From assembly GCF_002214365.1 (NCBI RefSeq), contig NZ_CP014854.1, forward strand, positions 62,001 to 126,000: DNA of 64,000 nucleotides, in the 5' to 3' direction. A program made the translations under genes and the position numbers. Of the stretch, positions 1-9,193 are shown one piece after another. The notes under the pieces are model-generated. The model saw only the letters and a list, made by a program, of their open reading frames with translations. It searched no databases and was not told where the DNA came from. Every line of letters begins with the position of its first letter. The stretch's first letter is position 1. Source of the DNA: Thermococcus celer Vu 13 = JCM 8558 (lineage in GTDB: Archaea > Methanobacteriota_B > Thermococci > Thermococcales > Thermococcaceae).

Positions 1-529
1 CTCAAACTGGCGGTTTTTGGATGGTTTCACTCTCACAAGGCGCCCTTCGGGCGCCAGAATAAAAAGTGAAACCTGTTAGGGATTGGTCTTAATGCTAATC
101 CCTCTTTAATTCTCCAAATTTAGAGCGCACGCTCTAATCTCGTTCTTTTATGAGAAAGGGCTTCTTTTGGTCAAGCTTTTTCTAAAAGCTTGAAAAAGTT
201 TGATCAAAAGGTTGTGATTCTCTTTTTTAGGGTGGTTGTGATGTGTTTGCATTGTAAAGAAGTTTTTGAGTTTGGAATTCACAGTTAACGTGTTATTGAG
301 AGGGGGTTTGCTTTTAAATAGCGCTCCTTCGGAGCGTGGGAGATTGCAAACCCCCTGAATTTGGCCTTTTAATCTTGAATTTGGAGTTCAATGACCGTTT
401 GAGGGTGCAAACACTCACGAGAGGGCAGTTAAAAGGAATCACGATTCTTCGCCAGCCTTTTCCCAAAAGGCTGTTGGCCAAGCTTTTAAGAAAAGCTTGT
501 TCCAGGGGCAAAAAAGATAAAAAAGAGCG
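1..529. repeat. gene-free region with clustered hairpins
   Basis: No convincing gene is visible in this stretch. It holds at least five strong inverted repeats: an outer stem GGTTTCAC (23-30) with GTGAAACC (66-73) around a perfect GGCGCCC/GGGCGCC hairpin (39-55); TTAGAGCG/CGCTCTAA (120-137); TCAAGCTTTT/AAAAGCTTGA (171-193); an outer stem GGGGGTTTGC/GCAAACCCCC (302-311 and 346-355) around a GCGCTCC-TTC hairpin (321-336); and AGCCTTTT/AAAAGGCT (454-472) next to CAAGCTTTT/AAAAGCTTG (479-499). The CAAGCTTTT-N3-AAAAGCTTG hairpin therefore occurs twice. This could be a structured RNA, terminators, or the end of a mobile element; the sequence does not decide between them. Confidence 0.6.
235..350 (+). 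repeat. dispersed intergenic repeat, copy 1
   Basis: This segment resembles 58759-58880. Shared blocks are GATGTGTTTGCA at the left, a TTGA-TTGGAATT / TTGAATTCGAAATT block in the middle, and CTTTTAAAT-GGCGCTCCTTC at the right, with nearly the same distance between the outer blocks (71 and 72 bases). Both copies carry a small hairpin with a TTC-containing loop. The family identity is unknown to me. Confidence 0.55.
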
Positions 530-1198
530 TTACAGCTTGATGGGCGCCCCGAAGGCCCTGTCGCCCGCGTCCCCGAGGCCGGGCAGAATGTAGCCGTGGT
601 CGTTCAGCTCCCTGTCTATCGCGGCCACGAACATCTCGACCTCTGGATGGGTCTCCTTTATCCTGTCTATTCCCTCGGGCGCCGCGAGGACGCCAACCAC
701 AACGTAGCGCTTGGCCCTTCCGTACTTCTTCACCTCGTCGAGAACCTTGACGAGAGTCGAGCCCGTCGCTATCATCGGGTCCGCCACGATTACCGTGTCC
801 TCAGGCTTTATCCGGGGCACCTTAACGTACTTCATCTCTATCTCGAACTTTGGAGCCTTCCCGCGGGATGCGGAGACGATGCCGACGCGGGCGTGGTCGA
901 GAACCTTGATGAGACCCTCCATCAGCGGTATCGCCGCGCGTAGAACGGTTATTATGACGACGTTTCGCCTGTCCTTGATCCTCGTCCCGGTGGTTTCCTC
1001 GAGCGGCGTCTTTACCGGGATTTTCTCGACCTCCATCGTTTTGGTGAGCTCGTAGGCCATGTACCTGCCGAGCTTGACGAGTCCCTTCCTGAAGGGTATA
1101 GGTCCCGTCCTCTCATCTCGGAGTTCCGTCAGAACCTCCATGATGAACGGGGAGTCTTCGAAGGAGTAGACACCCTCCCACCTCGTGTCCTCTATCAT
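530..1198 (-). CDS. upp: uracil phosphoribosyltransferase
   Basis: This gene encodes a 222-residue uracil phosphoribosyltransferase, which makes UMP from uracil and PRPP in pyrimidine salvage. The PRPP-binding loop DPMIATGST is at residues 140-148, and the C-terminal [11 protein letters not shown] segment matches the uracil-binding end of the family. The frame is open further upstream, but the ATG at 1198 is preceded by GGTGAGGGCA, a good ribosome site, and starts at the usual family N-terminus ([11 protein letters not shown]). It stands alone, downstream of the MATE transporter gene on the same strand. Confidence 0.95.
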   Translation of the reverse strand: MIEDTRWEGVYSFEDSPFIMEVLTELRDERTGPIPFRKGLVKLGRYMAYELTKTMEVEKIPVKTPLEETTGTRIKDRRNVVIITVLRAAIPLMEGLIKVLDHARVGIVSASRGKAPKFEIEMKYVKVPRIKPEDTVIVADPMIATGSTLVKVLDEVKKYGRAKRYVVVGVLAAPEGIDRIKETHPEVEMFVAAIDRELNDHGYILPGLGDAGDRAFGAPIKL

Positions 1199-1316
1199 TG
1201 CCCTCACCGAAGATGGGTCTGGACTGGGATTTATTAGCCTTCCGGCTGTCAAGTTATTGTATCCCTAAGTCATGTTTTTGATTTTTCCGCGATTATCCCG
1301 ACCATCGCCTGTGGGT

Positions 1317-2711
1317 TCAGTCCCTTTCCTCTATGATGCGGCTCATCCAGCTCCCTGTCAGGAACCAGGCGAGGGCAACGATAGCGCCGAGGACGTTGCT
1401 CAGACCCATGCCCAGCCACATCCCGGCGGTGTCCTTCGCGAGAACCCCGAGGCCGTAGCTGAGGGGAAGCCTCAGCCCCCAGAGGCGGAATATACCAAGG
1501 ACCATGCTCTTCTTGGTGTGTCCCGAGCTCTGGAAGACGTTGTTCACGGCGGAGAATATCCCGAAGAAGGGCAGGGAAGCCGAGAAGTACTTCACGACCT
1601 TCGCGCTCTCGGCTATTATGGCCGGATCGTTGATGAAGAACCTGAATATCTCAACCCGGAAGAGGATGAAGATCAGCGTCCCGATCCCGAGGATGGTGAA
1701 GTTTATGGCCATTGTTTTTTCGGCTATGGCCTTCGCCCGCCCGTAGAGCTTCGCCCCGACGGTCTGCCCAACCATCGTGCCCATGGCCATGCTTATGCCA
1801 TCGGAGAAGGCGAACATGAAGTTGGTGAGCCTGTTGGTTATCGAGTAGGTTGCGAAGGCCACGTCGGCATCGCCGAACCGACCGCCGAGGGTGAAGATTA
1901 TCCTTGTGAGTATGACGAAGCCAAGGGCCGTGCTTGATGAACCGACGCTCGAGGGTACCCCCACGCGGAAGATGCGCCCGTAGAACTTCCAGTCCGGCTT
2001 CAGGCCCTCCACCGTCAGGTGTATTCCCACCCTCCCCGTGAAGAGGAGGTAGCCACCGACGAGCGAGCCGAGGCTGTTGGAGAGCATCGTCGCCACGGCC
2101 GCCCCCACGACCCCGAGTTGGGGAAACGGTCCCCAGCCGAATATGAAGAAGGGGTCAAGTACGAGGTTGAGGAGAACCGTGGCTATGTTTATCTTGACCG
2201 GTGTTTTCGTGTCGCCTATGGCCCTCAGGAGGAAGTTGAAGGCGAAGAGGGTGAAGGCGAAGGGTATACCCGCGAAGATAACCCTCGTGTAGCTGAGGGC
2301 GTATGGATAGACGGTACCGCTGACGTTCATGAAGTCGAGCAGGTAGGGGGCCGAGATCACGCCGAACACGCCGACACCGATAGCGAAGAGCATCATGAGT
2401 GAGTAGAGCGCCCCGGCCGCTTTGTTTGCTTTCTCGTACTGCCTCGCGCCGACGTACTGGCTCACGAAGGCGAAGCCGGCCGTCGCGAAGCCCATTCCGA
2501 TGGCCATGAAGAACCAGACGAGGGGCCAGGCCGTTCCCGGGGCGGCCAGCTCCGCCCTTCCGAGTTTTCCGAGCCAGAACGTGTCGGTGAGGTTGTAGAG
2601 GACCTGAACGAGCTGGTTTACGATTAGAGGATAGGCTAAGACGATGAGCGTTTTAACTATCGGGCCGTTGATGATCCGATCGCGCATCTCCTCAACTTTA
2701 CCGTTCTTCAT
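1317..2711 (-). CDS. MATE family efflux transporter
   Basis: This is a 464-residue membrane protein of the MATE superfamily, probably a Na+ or H+ coupled exporter of toxic compounds. About twelve hydrophobic helices are visible, starting with IVKTLIVLAYPLIVNQLVQVLYNLTDTFW split over two segments, a typical MATE N-half. A strong TATA element (minus strand TTTTTATACC, 2735-2745) lies only about 15 bases from an upstream in-frame ATG at 2723, so the ATG at 2711, about 25 bases downstream, is the better start on a nearly leaderless transcript. The substrate cannot be told from sequence. Confidence 0.88.
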   Translation of the reverse strand: MKNGKVEEMRDRIINGPIVKTLIVLAYPLIVNQLVQVLYNLTDTFWLGKLGRAELAAPGTAWPLVWFFMAIGMGFATAGFAFVSQYVGARQYEKANKAAGALYSLMMLFAIGVGVFGVISAPYLLDFMNVSGTVYPYALSYTRVIFAGIPFAFTLFAFNFLLRAIGDTKTPVKINIATVLLNLVLDPFFIFGWGPFPQLGVVGAAVATMLSNSLGSLVGGYLLFTGRVGIHLTVEGLKPDWKFYGRIFRVGVPSSVGSSSTALGFVILTRIIFTLGGRFGDADVAFATYSITNRLTNFMFAFSDGISMAMGTMVGQTVGAKLYGRAKAIAEKTMAINFTILGIGTLIFILFRVEIFRFFINDPAIIAESAKVVKYFSASLPFFGIFSAVNNVFQSSGHTKKSMVLGIFRLWGLRLPLSYGLGVLAKDTAGMWLGMGLSNVLGAIVALAWFLTGSWMSRIIEERD

Positions 2712-2839
2712 TGAGACAGGCATCGAAACGTTGGTATAAAAAGCTTATCCTGGATAAAGGAGCCAGCCCAGGGATATCGGTGCTCTGCGTTCAGAATCTA
2801 TCCTTCAAACAAAAACTAAGTGGAGAAAAGGAAAGAAGC

Positions 2840-5191
2840 TCACTCGAGGAGCCTCTTCCTGGCGGCCTCGAGCATGATCTTCTGCTCTTCCCTGGCGACG
2901 GTCTTCCTGATGAGCTCGACCGCGTCCGGGTTCGCGGAGATGCTGTCGATGCCGAGCCTGACGAGGAGCCTGGCCATCTTCGGGTCGCTGCCGGCCTGTC
3001 CGCAGATGCTGGTCTCGACGCCGTGCTTCTTGCAGACCTTTATGACGTTCTCGATGAGCTTGAGAACGGCAGGGTGCTTCTCGTCGTAGAGCTTGAAGAC
3101 GCGCTCGTTGTCCCTGTCGATGGCGAGGGTGTACTGGGTGAGGTCGTTGGTACCGAAGCTGACGAAGTCAAGGCCCTCCTTGACGAGGTCCTCGATGATG
3201 AGGGCGCTCGCCGGGGTCTCTATCATGACGCCCCACTCGACGTCCCTGTGCGGGACAAGGCCGACCTCGAGGGCTATCTCCTTGGCCTTCCTTATCTGCT
3301 CGGGGTGGCTAACGAGCGGGAGCATGACGCCGATGTTGTCGTAGCCCTCGTCGACGAGCCTCTTGATGGCCTTGAACTCGGCCTTGAGGAGCTCCGGCTG
3401 GTCGAGGCCTCTCCTTATTCCCCTCCAGCCGAGCATCGGGTTCCTCTCTTCGGGCTCCTCCTCTCCGCCGGGGAGCTCGCGGAACTCGTTAGTCGGGGCG
3501 TCGAGGGTCCTGTACCAGACGCGCCTCGGGTAGAAGGCCTCCACGACCTTCCTGATGCCCTCGACGAGCTTCTCGATGAGCTCCTCCTCCTTGCCCTCCC
3601 TGATGAACTTGACCGGGTGGGCGCCTATGCCGAGTATCATGTGCTCGGCCCTGAGGAGTCCGACGCCATCGGCACCGGTGGCCGCGGCGCGCTCGGCGAC
3701 CTCGGGCATGGAGACGTTGACCTTGACCTCTGTGGCGGTGACGAGCGGGGCACCCGCGACGACGACCTTGCCGCCCTCGGCCTTCTCCTCCTTCTCCTTG
3801 ACGAGGCTCTTGACAATGCCCTCGTAGACGACACCCCTGGTACCGTCGACGGTGACGAGCATGCCGTCCTTGAGGACCTTGGTGGCCTCCTTGGTGCCGA
3901 CGACGGCGGGGATGCCGAGCTCCCTGCTGACGATGGCGGCGTGGCAGGTCCTTCCGCCCTCGTCGGTGACTATAGCCGAGGCCCTCTTCATGGCCGGAAC
4001 CATGTCCGGGTTGGTCATCGTGGTTACGAGGACGTCGCCCTCCTTGACCTTGTCGATCTCGCTGGCGTCGAAGATGACGACGACCTTACCGGCGCCGATT
4101 CCCGGTGAGGCTCCGAGACCCTTGAGGAGAACCTTCATCTCCTCGGTCATCTCGGCCTCCTCGGTCTTAACCTCCTCCTTGAGGGTGGTTATCGGCCTGC
4201 TCTGGACGATGTAGAGCTTACCGTCGTCCTTGTCGTAGGCCCACTCGATGTCCTGAGGCCAGCCGTAGTGCTCCTCGATCTTGGCGCCCATCTTGGCGAC
4301 CTCGATTATCTGCTCCTCGGTGAGAACCTGCTTCTCGACGTACTCGGGGCCCAGGTAGTCGGCGACCTTGACGAAAACGGTGCCCTTGCCGGTCTCGGGG
4401 TTGCGGACGACCATGACCTCCTTCTTGGCGATGTACTTCTCCTTTATCTTCCAGGTGCCCTTCTCGACGATGTACTCGTCGGGGGAAACGCTTCCGCTAA
4501 CGACGGCCTCTCCAAGGCCCCAGGCGGCGTTTATCATTATCTCGCTCCTGTCGTTGGTGACGGGGTTGGCGGTGAACATGACGCCGCTGGTCTCGCTGTT
4601 GACCATCTTCTGGACGACGGCGGAGAGGTAGACCTTGCTGTGGTCGAAGCCCTGCTTGGCCCTGTAGAAGGTGGCCCTCGCCGTCCAGAGGCTGGCCCAG
4701 CACTTCTTGACCTTCTCTATAACGTCATCAACGCCGTAGACGTCGAGGTACGTCTCCTGCTGGCCCGCGAAGCTGGCCTCGGGGAGGTCCTCGGCGGTGG
4801 CGGATGAGCGGACGGCAACGTAAACCGCGTCCTTGTTGAACCTCGCGGAGAGCTCCTTGTAGGCCCTCTCGATCTCCTCGGCTATCTCGGGGAGCATCGG
4901 GAGTTCGATTATCTTCGCTCTTATCTTGGCGGTGTTCTCCTGGAGCTGCTTGGAGTCGTCGACGTTGGTCTCGGCGACGACGCTCATTATCCAGTCCTGG
5001 AGGGTAGTACCGTCCTCCAGCTTGACGTTCTCGACGAAGTACTTGTAAGCTTCGGCCGTGACGCAGAATCCGGGCGGAACCGGAATGCCGGCGTTGGTCA
5101 TTTCACCAAGGTTGGCACCCTTTCCACCAACAAGAGGGACGTCTTCCTTTCCGAGTTCCTCAAACCACTTTATAAACCTGTATTCACTCAT
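2840..5191 (-). CDS. ppsA: phosphoenolpyruvate synthase
   Basis: This 783-residue protein is phosphoenolpyruvate synthase (pyruvate, water dikinase), which interconverts pyruvate plus ATP and PEP plus AMP plus Pi. In Thermococcales the enzyme also has a role in glycolysis. The N-terminal ATP-grasp domain begins with VGGKGANLGEM; the swivelling phosphohistidine is His417 in GGRTCHAAIVSRE; the C-terminal TIM barrel carries the catalytic Cys730 in SICGQAG. The length fits the archaeal family. The start has a strong GGAGGG site, and a TATA element (minus strand TTTTAAATAC) lies at about 5239-5248. Confidence 0.97.
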   Translation of the reverse strand: MSEYRFIKWFEELGKEDVPLVGGKGANLGEMTNAGIPVPPGFCVTAEAYKYFVENVKLEDGTTLQDWIMSVVAETNVDDSKQLQENTAKIRAKIIELPMLPEIAEEIERAYKELSARFNKDAVYVAVRSSATAEDLPEASFAGQQETYLDVYGVDDVIEKVKKCWASLWTARATFYRAKQGFDHSKVYLSAVVQKMVNSETSGVMFTANPVTNDRSEIMINAAWGLGEAVVSGSVSPDEYIVEKGTWKIKEKYIAKKEVMVVRNPETGKGTVFVKVADYLGPEYVEKQVLTEEQIIEVAKMGAKIEEHYGWPQDIEWAYDKDDGKLYIVQSRPITTLKEEVKTEEAEMTEEMKVLLKGLGASPGIGAGKVVVIFDASEIDKVKEGDVLVTTMTNPDMVPAMKRASAIVTDEGGRTCHAAIVSRELGIPAVVGTKEATKVLKDGMLVTVDGTRGVVYEGIVKSLVKEKEEKAEGGKVVVAGAPLVTATEVKVNVSMPEVAERAAATGADGVGLLRAEHMILGIGAHPVKFIREGKEEELIEKLVEGIRKVVEAFYPRRVWYRTLDAPTNEFRELPGGEEEPEERNPMLGWRGIRRGLDQPELLKAEFKAIKRLVDEGYDNIGVMLPLVSHPEQIRKAKEIALEVGLVPHRDVEWGVMIETPASALIIEDLVKEGLDFVSFGTNDLTQYTLAIDRDNERVFKLYDEKHPAVLKLIENVIKVCKKHGVETSICGQAGSDPKMARLLVRLGIDSISANPDAVELIRKTVAREEQKIMLEAARKRLLE

Positions 5192-5379
5192 GCAAATCCC
5201 TCCGCAATTGTTTACTGCGGGTGATATATCGAGGGGCCGTATTTAAAATTAACTATCCAGGGCTGTTCCCTGGCGTACAGGAATGAAAAAGAAGGCGGAT
5301 GTGTTCATTGGTGGAATGCGAACGCTCCGTATCCCCGCACTTTAATTCTGGATGGAAAGAGGTAAAAAGCACGAAGGGC

Positions 5380-7845
5380 TCAATCGAACCGCACGAGTGG
5401 ATGGAGACTCAGCAGTTCGTTCGTCATGTCCAGGGCTTTCCCCTGACCGTAGGCGTAGCTGAGGTAGCGGTAGATGGCCAGCACGGCATCCAGGGGGTGA
5501 ACTTCCTTGTTGGGGTTGAAGGTATCGAATATGAACTTCACGGTTTTGTTTTCCTCCCCGCTGAATCCGGCAACGTGGTATATGTAAAGCATCTGGGCGT
5601 AGGTGGAGCGGGAGTAGGCGTAGTCATATCTCTCGGCCTTTAGCTTTCCATTCTCGTCCTGTTGCTTCATCAGCCACCCGGCGGCGTTCTTTATCGACTC
5701 GAGTACGGTTTCATTGCCAGTCAGCTGGTAGTACCTCGCAAGACCCGAGGCTATCGCAACCGTCGTCCCCACGTTATCGTTCCAGCTACCGTCCTCCCTC
5801 TGTTCATCGAGTATCTTCGCCAGCACGTTTCTCTCGGTGGTTTCGTTGAGTATCCCCAGCTCCCTGTAAATCGGGAGCAACATGGCGTTGACGACGAGTG
5901 AGCCCCTTTTATCCTTCGGCGTCGTCATGAAGTAGTCTTCCCTCTCCCTGCTTTTGAGGAGCTCGATTGACTTCTCCTTGCCTTCAAAACTGATATCCCT
6001 GAGGGGTTCAAGGGTGTAGGCCGTGTAGAGGGTGAAATCGTTCGGTGGAACGCCCCAGGGGAATGCCCCGTTGTCCATCTGCTTGTAGGCGAGCCACTGG
6101 AGGAGCCATTCAGCCCTCTCCCTGAACGCATCATCCCCCGTCCGGTTGTAAATGTTCATGTACAAGTCCACCATCCAGGCGTTTAGGTTGAAGTAGGCTT
6201 TGTAGCGGTCATCGAAATCAGCGTAGTTGTAACCCGTCCAGAATTTCTCGAGGAACTCAACGAGGGGTCCGTAGGTTCCGGTGTGGTCCAGCACGAAGGG
6301 CTTCCCGGGCTTTATCGGGGGTTCCGGAACGAAGCGGTATATCTGGGCGTTGCCATTGCAGAACTCAAGTTTGAAGTGGGTGTCGTACGGGGCGTACTCC
6401 ATTAGGCCGTACCTGATTAGCCCATATCCCAGTCTCCTCCTGTCCACGAATACGTAGCTCACATTATATTTCCTCATAAGGAAATAAACGCGCTCCCTCT
6501 GGCTGGAGCTGAACATCACAACGTGGTCCCCGTACGCCCGACTGGCCTGCATCGCAGTTGGTGCCTCCCCGAAAAACCCCTGATAGACTTTCTTCCAGAT
6601 AACAACGTCCTTTCTGTGGGTGTTGCCTATCAGAAGATAGCCCATGTCCCACCAGACGAGTATCGTGGCGTTTTCGGAGGTGTTCTCGGCAATCCACTGA
6701 TACGCCTCCCTATCGCTAACGGTGGGGGGAGTTATGTAATTGAAGGCCCCGTAGGTTCCCTGAGCGAGGGGAACGAGGAGTGTTAACACTATAATCACAG
6801 TTGCTAAACCCTTCTTGGCCGTTAGCTCCATTATCCAGCCTGCCCCAAACCCCCTGAGGTCCTCAAAGGACTTTCTCAGGAACAAAGCCACCCTCGGGAA
6901 CACTTCGTCCATGAGGAACTCGGAGGACATGGCCGCGAGGGGTATCGTCGCGTAGGGATCACGGAAGCGGAAGGAGATGCCCCCAGCCAGTATAAAAGCC
7001 CAGGCCCAGAGGGCAAAGCCACGCCTTATCGGGTCTTTTTCGAGGTAATACCTCGTTCCAAGGGCACCGAACACGAGCTGGACAACCCCTATCCACTTGA
7101 AGTAGCCCAGGAAGCTGACCTCGGTCTTCTGCAGCCTCAGGAAGAAGTCCGCAACGAGGGAATTGATGAACCCCACCTTGAGGTACGCCACGTAGGCGAG
7201 GATTAGGAAGGCCAGGAAGTAGTGGAGGTTTCTCTTCACGACCGGCCACAGGTAAGCAAAGACTATCAGCGTGGCCGCCATCACGAAGAATATCCACCCC
7301 CTGTGGGTGAGCATGTAGACGCCGAGCAGGAGGCCGAGGGCCATGAGGTACCTCGACCGCCCGGTCTTCAGGAGCTTTATTAGGAACAGCAGGCCGAAGG
7401 AGAACATGACCAGCCCGAGGTTCTCCGGGATGTATAGCGACGTCCTGTATATGAAGTTCGGGGCAAAGGCCAGGAGTGCAGTGGCGAGGAGAGCGCGCTT
7501 TCCGTCCTCCACAAGTTCCTTGAATGCGAGGTAGAAACCAAAAACCGCTATGGTGCCGTAGATGGCGGGGAGTATAAAAAATACGTAGTCGGACGGGAAC
7601 AGCTTATACACGATCGCTCCAAGGATGTGGAAGAGCGGTGGATAGCTGTAAGCCTTTAAGCCGAGGAGGGAGGGGATGTCCTTTGAGATTGCACTCATCC
7701 CCCTTTCGACGAGCCTCAGGGTTATGTCCTTGTGGAGGTACTCATCGTATGCCGCCAGTAGAAGGGTTCTGTGCGGTGTTAACCTGATGATAAAGGACGC
7801 AATAAGGAGCAATGGGAGGTAGAGCTTTTCGACCCTGGTACTCAT
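5380..7845 (-). CDS. STT3-like membrane glycosyltransferase with alpha/alpha-toroid tail
   Basis: This 821-residue protein has an N-terminal half of about a dozen membrane segments and then a large soluble part. WWDMGY at residues 398-403 matches the WWD(Y)G signature of oligosaccharyltransferases of the STT3/AglB family, and an acidic YDEYLHKD stretch lies in the first extracytoplasmic loop position, where the family has its DxD-type metal site. The last roughly 280 residues are helical and contain three QxxxG-type repeats (QMDNGAF, QREDGSW, QQDENGK), as in alpha/alpha-toroid enzymes. I start at 7845, where ATG follows GAGGTGCCGGTGAG, rather than at the longer open frame. It could be an AglB paralogue or another GT-C enzyme; donor and acceptor are unknown. 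Confidence 0.75.
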   Translation of the reverse strand: MSTRVEKLYLPLLLIASFIIRLTPHRTLLLAAYDEYLHKDITLRLVERGMSAISKDIPSLLGLKAYSYPPLFHILGAIVYKLFPSDYVFFILPAIYGTIAVFGFYLAFKELVEDGKRALLATALLAFAPNFIYRTSLYIPENLGLVMFSFGLLFLIKLLKTGRSRYLMALGLLLGVYMLTHRGWIFFVMAATLIVFAYLWPVVKRNLHYFLAFLILAYVAYLKVGFINSLVADFFLRLQKTEVSFLGYFKWIGVVQLVFGALGTRYYLEKDPIRRGFALWAWAFILAGGISFRFRDPYATIPLAAMSSEFLMDEVFPRVALFLRKSFEDLRGFGAGWIMELTAKKGLATVIIVLTLLVPLAQGTYGAFNYITPPTVSDREAYQWIAENTSENATILVWWDMGYLLIGNTHRKDVVIWKKVYQGFFGEAPTAMQASRAYGDHVVMFSSSQRERVYFLMRKYNVSYVFVDRRRLGYGLIRYGLMEYAPYDTHFKLEFCNGNAQIYRFVPEPPIKPGKPFVLDHTGTYGPLVEFLEKFWTGYNYADFDDRYKAYFNLNAWMVDLYMNIYNRTGDDAFRERAEWLLQWLAYKQMDNGAFPWGVPPNDFTLYTAYTLEPLRDISFEGKEKSIELLKSREREDYFMTTPKDKRGSLVVNAMLLPIYRELGILNETTERNVLAKILDEQREDGSWNDNVGTTVAIASGLARYYQLTGNETVLESIKNAAGWLMKQQDENGKLKAERYDYAYSRSTYAQMLYIYHVAGFSGEENKTVKFIFDTFNPNKEVHPLDAVLAIYRYLSYAYGQGKALDMTNELLSLHPLVRFD

Positions 7846-7903
7846 CTCACCGGCACCTCTCAAACCTTTTAAGCCCTTCCATTTAACATTGGTAGGTGGT
7901 AAA

Positions 7904-8962
7904 GTGAGGGGGTTAAAAATCTTTAGCCTCGCCTTTTTCACCTATCTCCTCATCGCCCTCTATTCCAACTACCTCGACAGCAGGCTGAAGGAGTTAATCT
8001 ACGCCCGGGGGTTTTCTCCCTCCATGGTACTTCTGGGTCTGGTCTACGCTCTGATCTTCTTCCTGGCCTTCTCCTCTGGCTACCTCGTTCGATTACGTTC
8101 AAAAGGGCTCAGGGTAAACCCCTGGTTCTACATCACCGGCATATTTGCGCTCTCGTTCGTCGAGTTTCCCCTCGGCCCGCTTCTGACTGTGCTCCTGATC
8201 GGGGCCTACTGTTTCCATCCCGGAATGCGGGACAGGTTGCCGTTCCATGCCATTGGGGTGGCCATCGTAGCCCCCCTCGTCTTCTACCTAACCGTGGGGA
8301 TCCCGTTATTTAACAACTCCCTAAGGTACGTACTCGTTGGGCCCCTCGTCTTTTCCGCCCTCCTGGGGGCCTTTGGCATCGTGTACACGGACACCAGCGT
8401 CAGGGTAAAAACCCTCCTGTTCCTCGTCTTCATGCTCCTGTTTTTCCTCGGAACGTTCCGCTCTTTAATCGTGCTGGTGTACCTCGCCTACACCCTCGAC
8501 CTGTACTCGAGGGGCGTTTTTAGGCTCGACACCAGGACCATTGGAATCAGCCTTCTCCTGGGCCTCATCGTGGTGTGGCTCAGCGGTAGCGTCCAGGCGA
8601 TTCTGGTAAGGGTGGGTTTCACCTTCCTGGTGTTCCACAACCTCGTTCGCCTCTCCATCCCGTACGGTATTTTCCACGGTGCCCTGCTGTTCAGTGATAA
8701 TCCGAGACACCTGGTTGCGGGGCTTTTCGGGGCCACGGGGGTTGGCAACTACACCTACTTCTTCTTCGGGCAGGCGGTAGCAGATTTTGGAATTCTCGGC
8801 CTTATGGAAGCGTTCCTCCTGGGTTTCCTCCTGGGGGAGAGCGAGAGAAACCCAAAAAGCCTTGCTTTCGTGCTCTCGATCATGATATACGCCCTCGATC
8901 CGGGAATCGATGCCGTCCTGCTGATATCTATTCTCGGGGCTTTGCTGTGTTCGGGCGAGTGA
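7904..8962 (+). CDS. conserved polytopic membrane protein
   Basis: This 352-residue protein consists almost entirely of hydrophobic helices, about ten, with few charged residues. I do not recognise the family; the even spread of helices recalls polymerase-type or O-antigen ligase-like membrane proteins. It is divergent from the STT3-like gene with only 58 bases between the two starts, which suggests a shared promoter region and perhaps a related role in glycan export or assembly. The GTG at 7904 follows GGTAGGTGGT and is a better start than the TTG at 7889. Confidence 0.65.
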   Translation: MRGLKIFSLAFFTYLLIALYSNYLDSRLKELIYARGFSPSMVLLGLVYALIFFLAFSSGYLVRLRSKGLRVNPWFYITGIFALSFVEFPLGPLLTVLLIGAYCFHPGMRDRLPFHAIGVAIVAPLVFYLTVGIPLFNNSLRYVLVGPLVFSALLGAFGIVYTDTSVRVKTLLFLVFMLLFFLGTFRSLIVLVYLAYTLDLYSRGVFRLDTRTIGISLLLGLIVVWLSGSVQAILVRVGFTFLVFHNLVRLSIPYGIFHGALLFSDNPRHLVAGLFGATGVGNYTYFFFGQAVADFGILGLMEAFLLGFLLGESERNPKSLAFVLSIMIYALDPGIDAVLLISILGALLCSGE

Positions 8963-9130
8963 TCGTTGCGTGGATCAACCTCATGTTAGCCCAGTTTGGG
9001 GAAGGAGTTGCGTTGTTGCTCATGTGGACTTACCGATTGTTCCATCGGGCAACGAATCTGAATCAGGTGCCCAAAAAGAGTCACCGTCGGTGTTACATAA
9101 CCATTGCGGCCTCAGAATAACCCCCTAAGC

Positions 9131-9146
9131 CGAAATCTTTATATCG
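9131..9146 (+). promoter_or_regulatory. BRE/TATA promoter of the subtilase gene
   Basis: CGAAATCTTTATATCG is a clear archaeal BRE plus TATA box. Transcription would begin about 25 bases downstream, near 9165, leaving a leader of about 30 bases with a GGAGGTGT ribosome site before the ATG at 9194. Confidence 0.7.
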
Positions 9147-9193
9147 ATGCTTCGTCCACAATAGAGGTGAACACTAAACACGGAGGTGTCAGG

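Noticed and set aside
171-499. Hairpin repeats as a CRISPR array
   Set aside because: Only two similar hairpins with unequal spacing are present, without regular repeat-spacer units or cas genes.
314-593. Overlapping open frames on both strands in the hairpin region
   Set aside because: They span inverted repeats, have no ribosome site and show no protein-like composition; one runs into upp on the other strand.
2711-4108. Long plus-strand frame opposite PEP synthase
   Set aside because: It is the antisense shadow of ppsA in GC-rich DNA: very high Asp, Glu, Leu and Val content and no start signals.
5210-5226. Possible TGM site upstream of ppsA
   Set aside because: Only one half (TATCAC on the minus strand) matches; the other half agrees at three of six positions, so it was not listed as a site.
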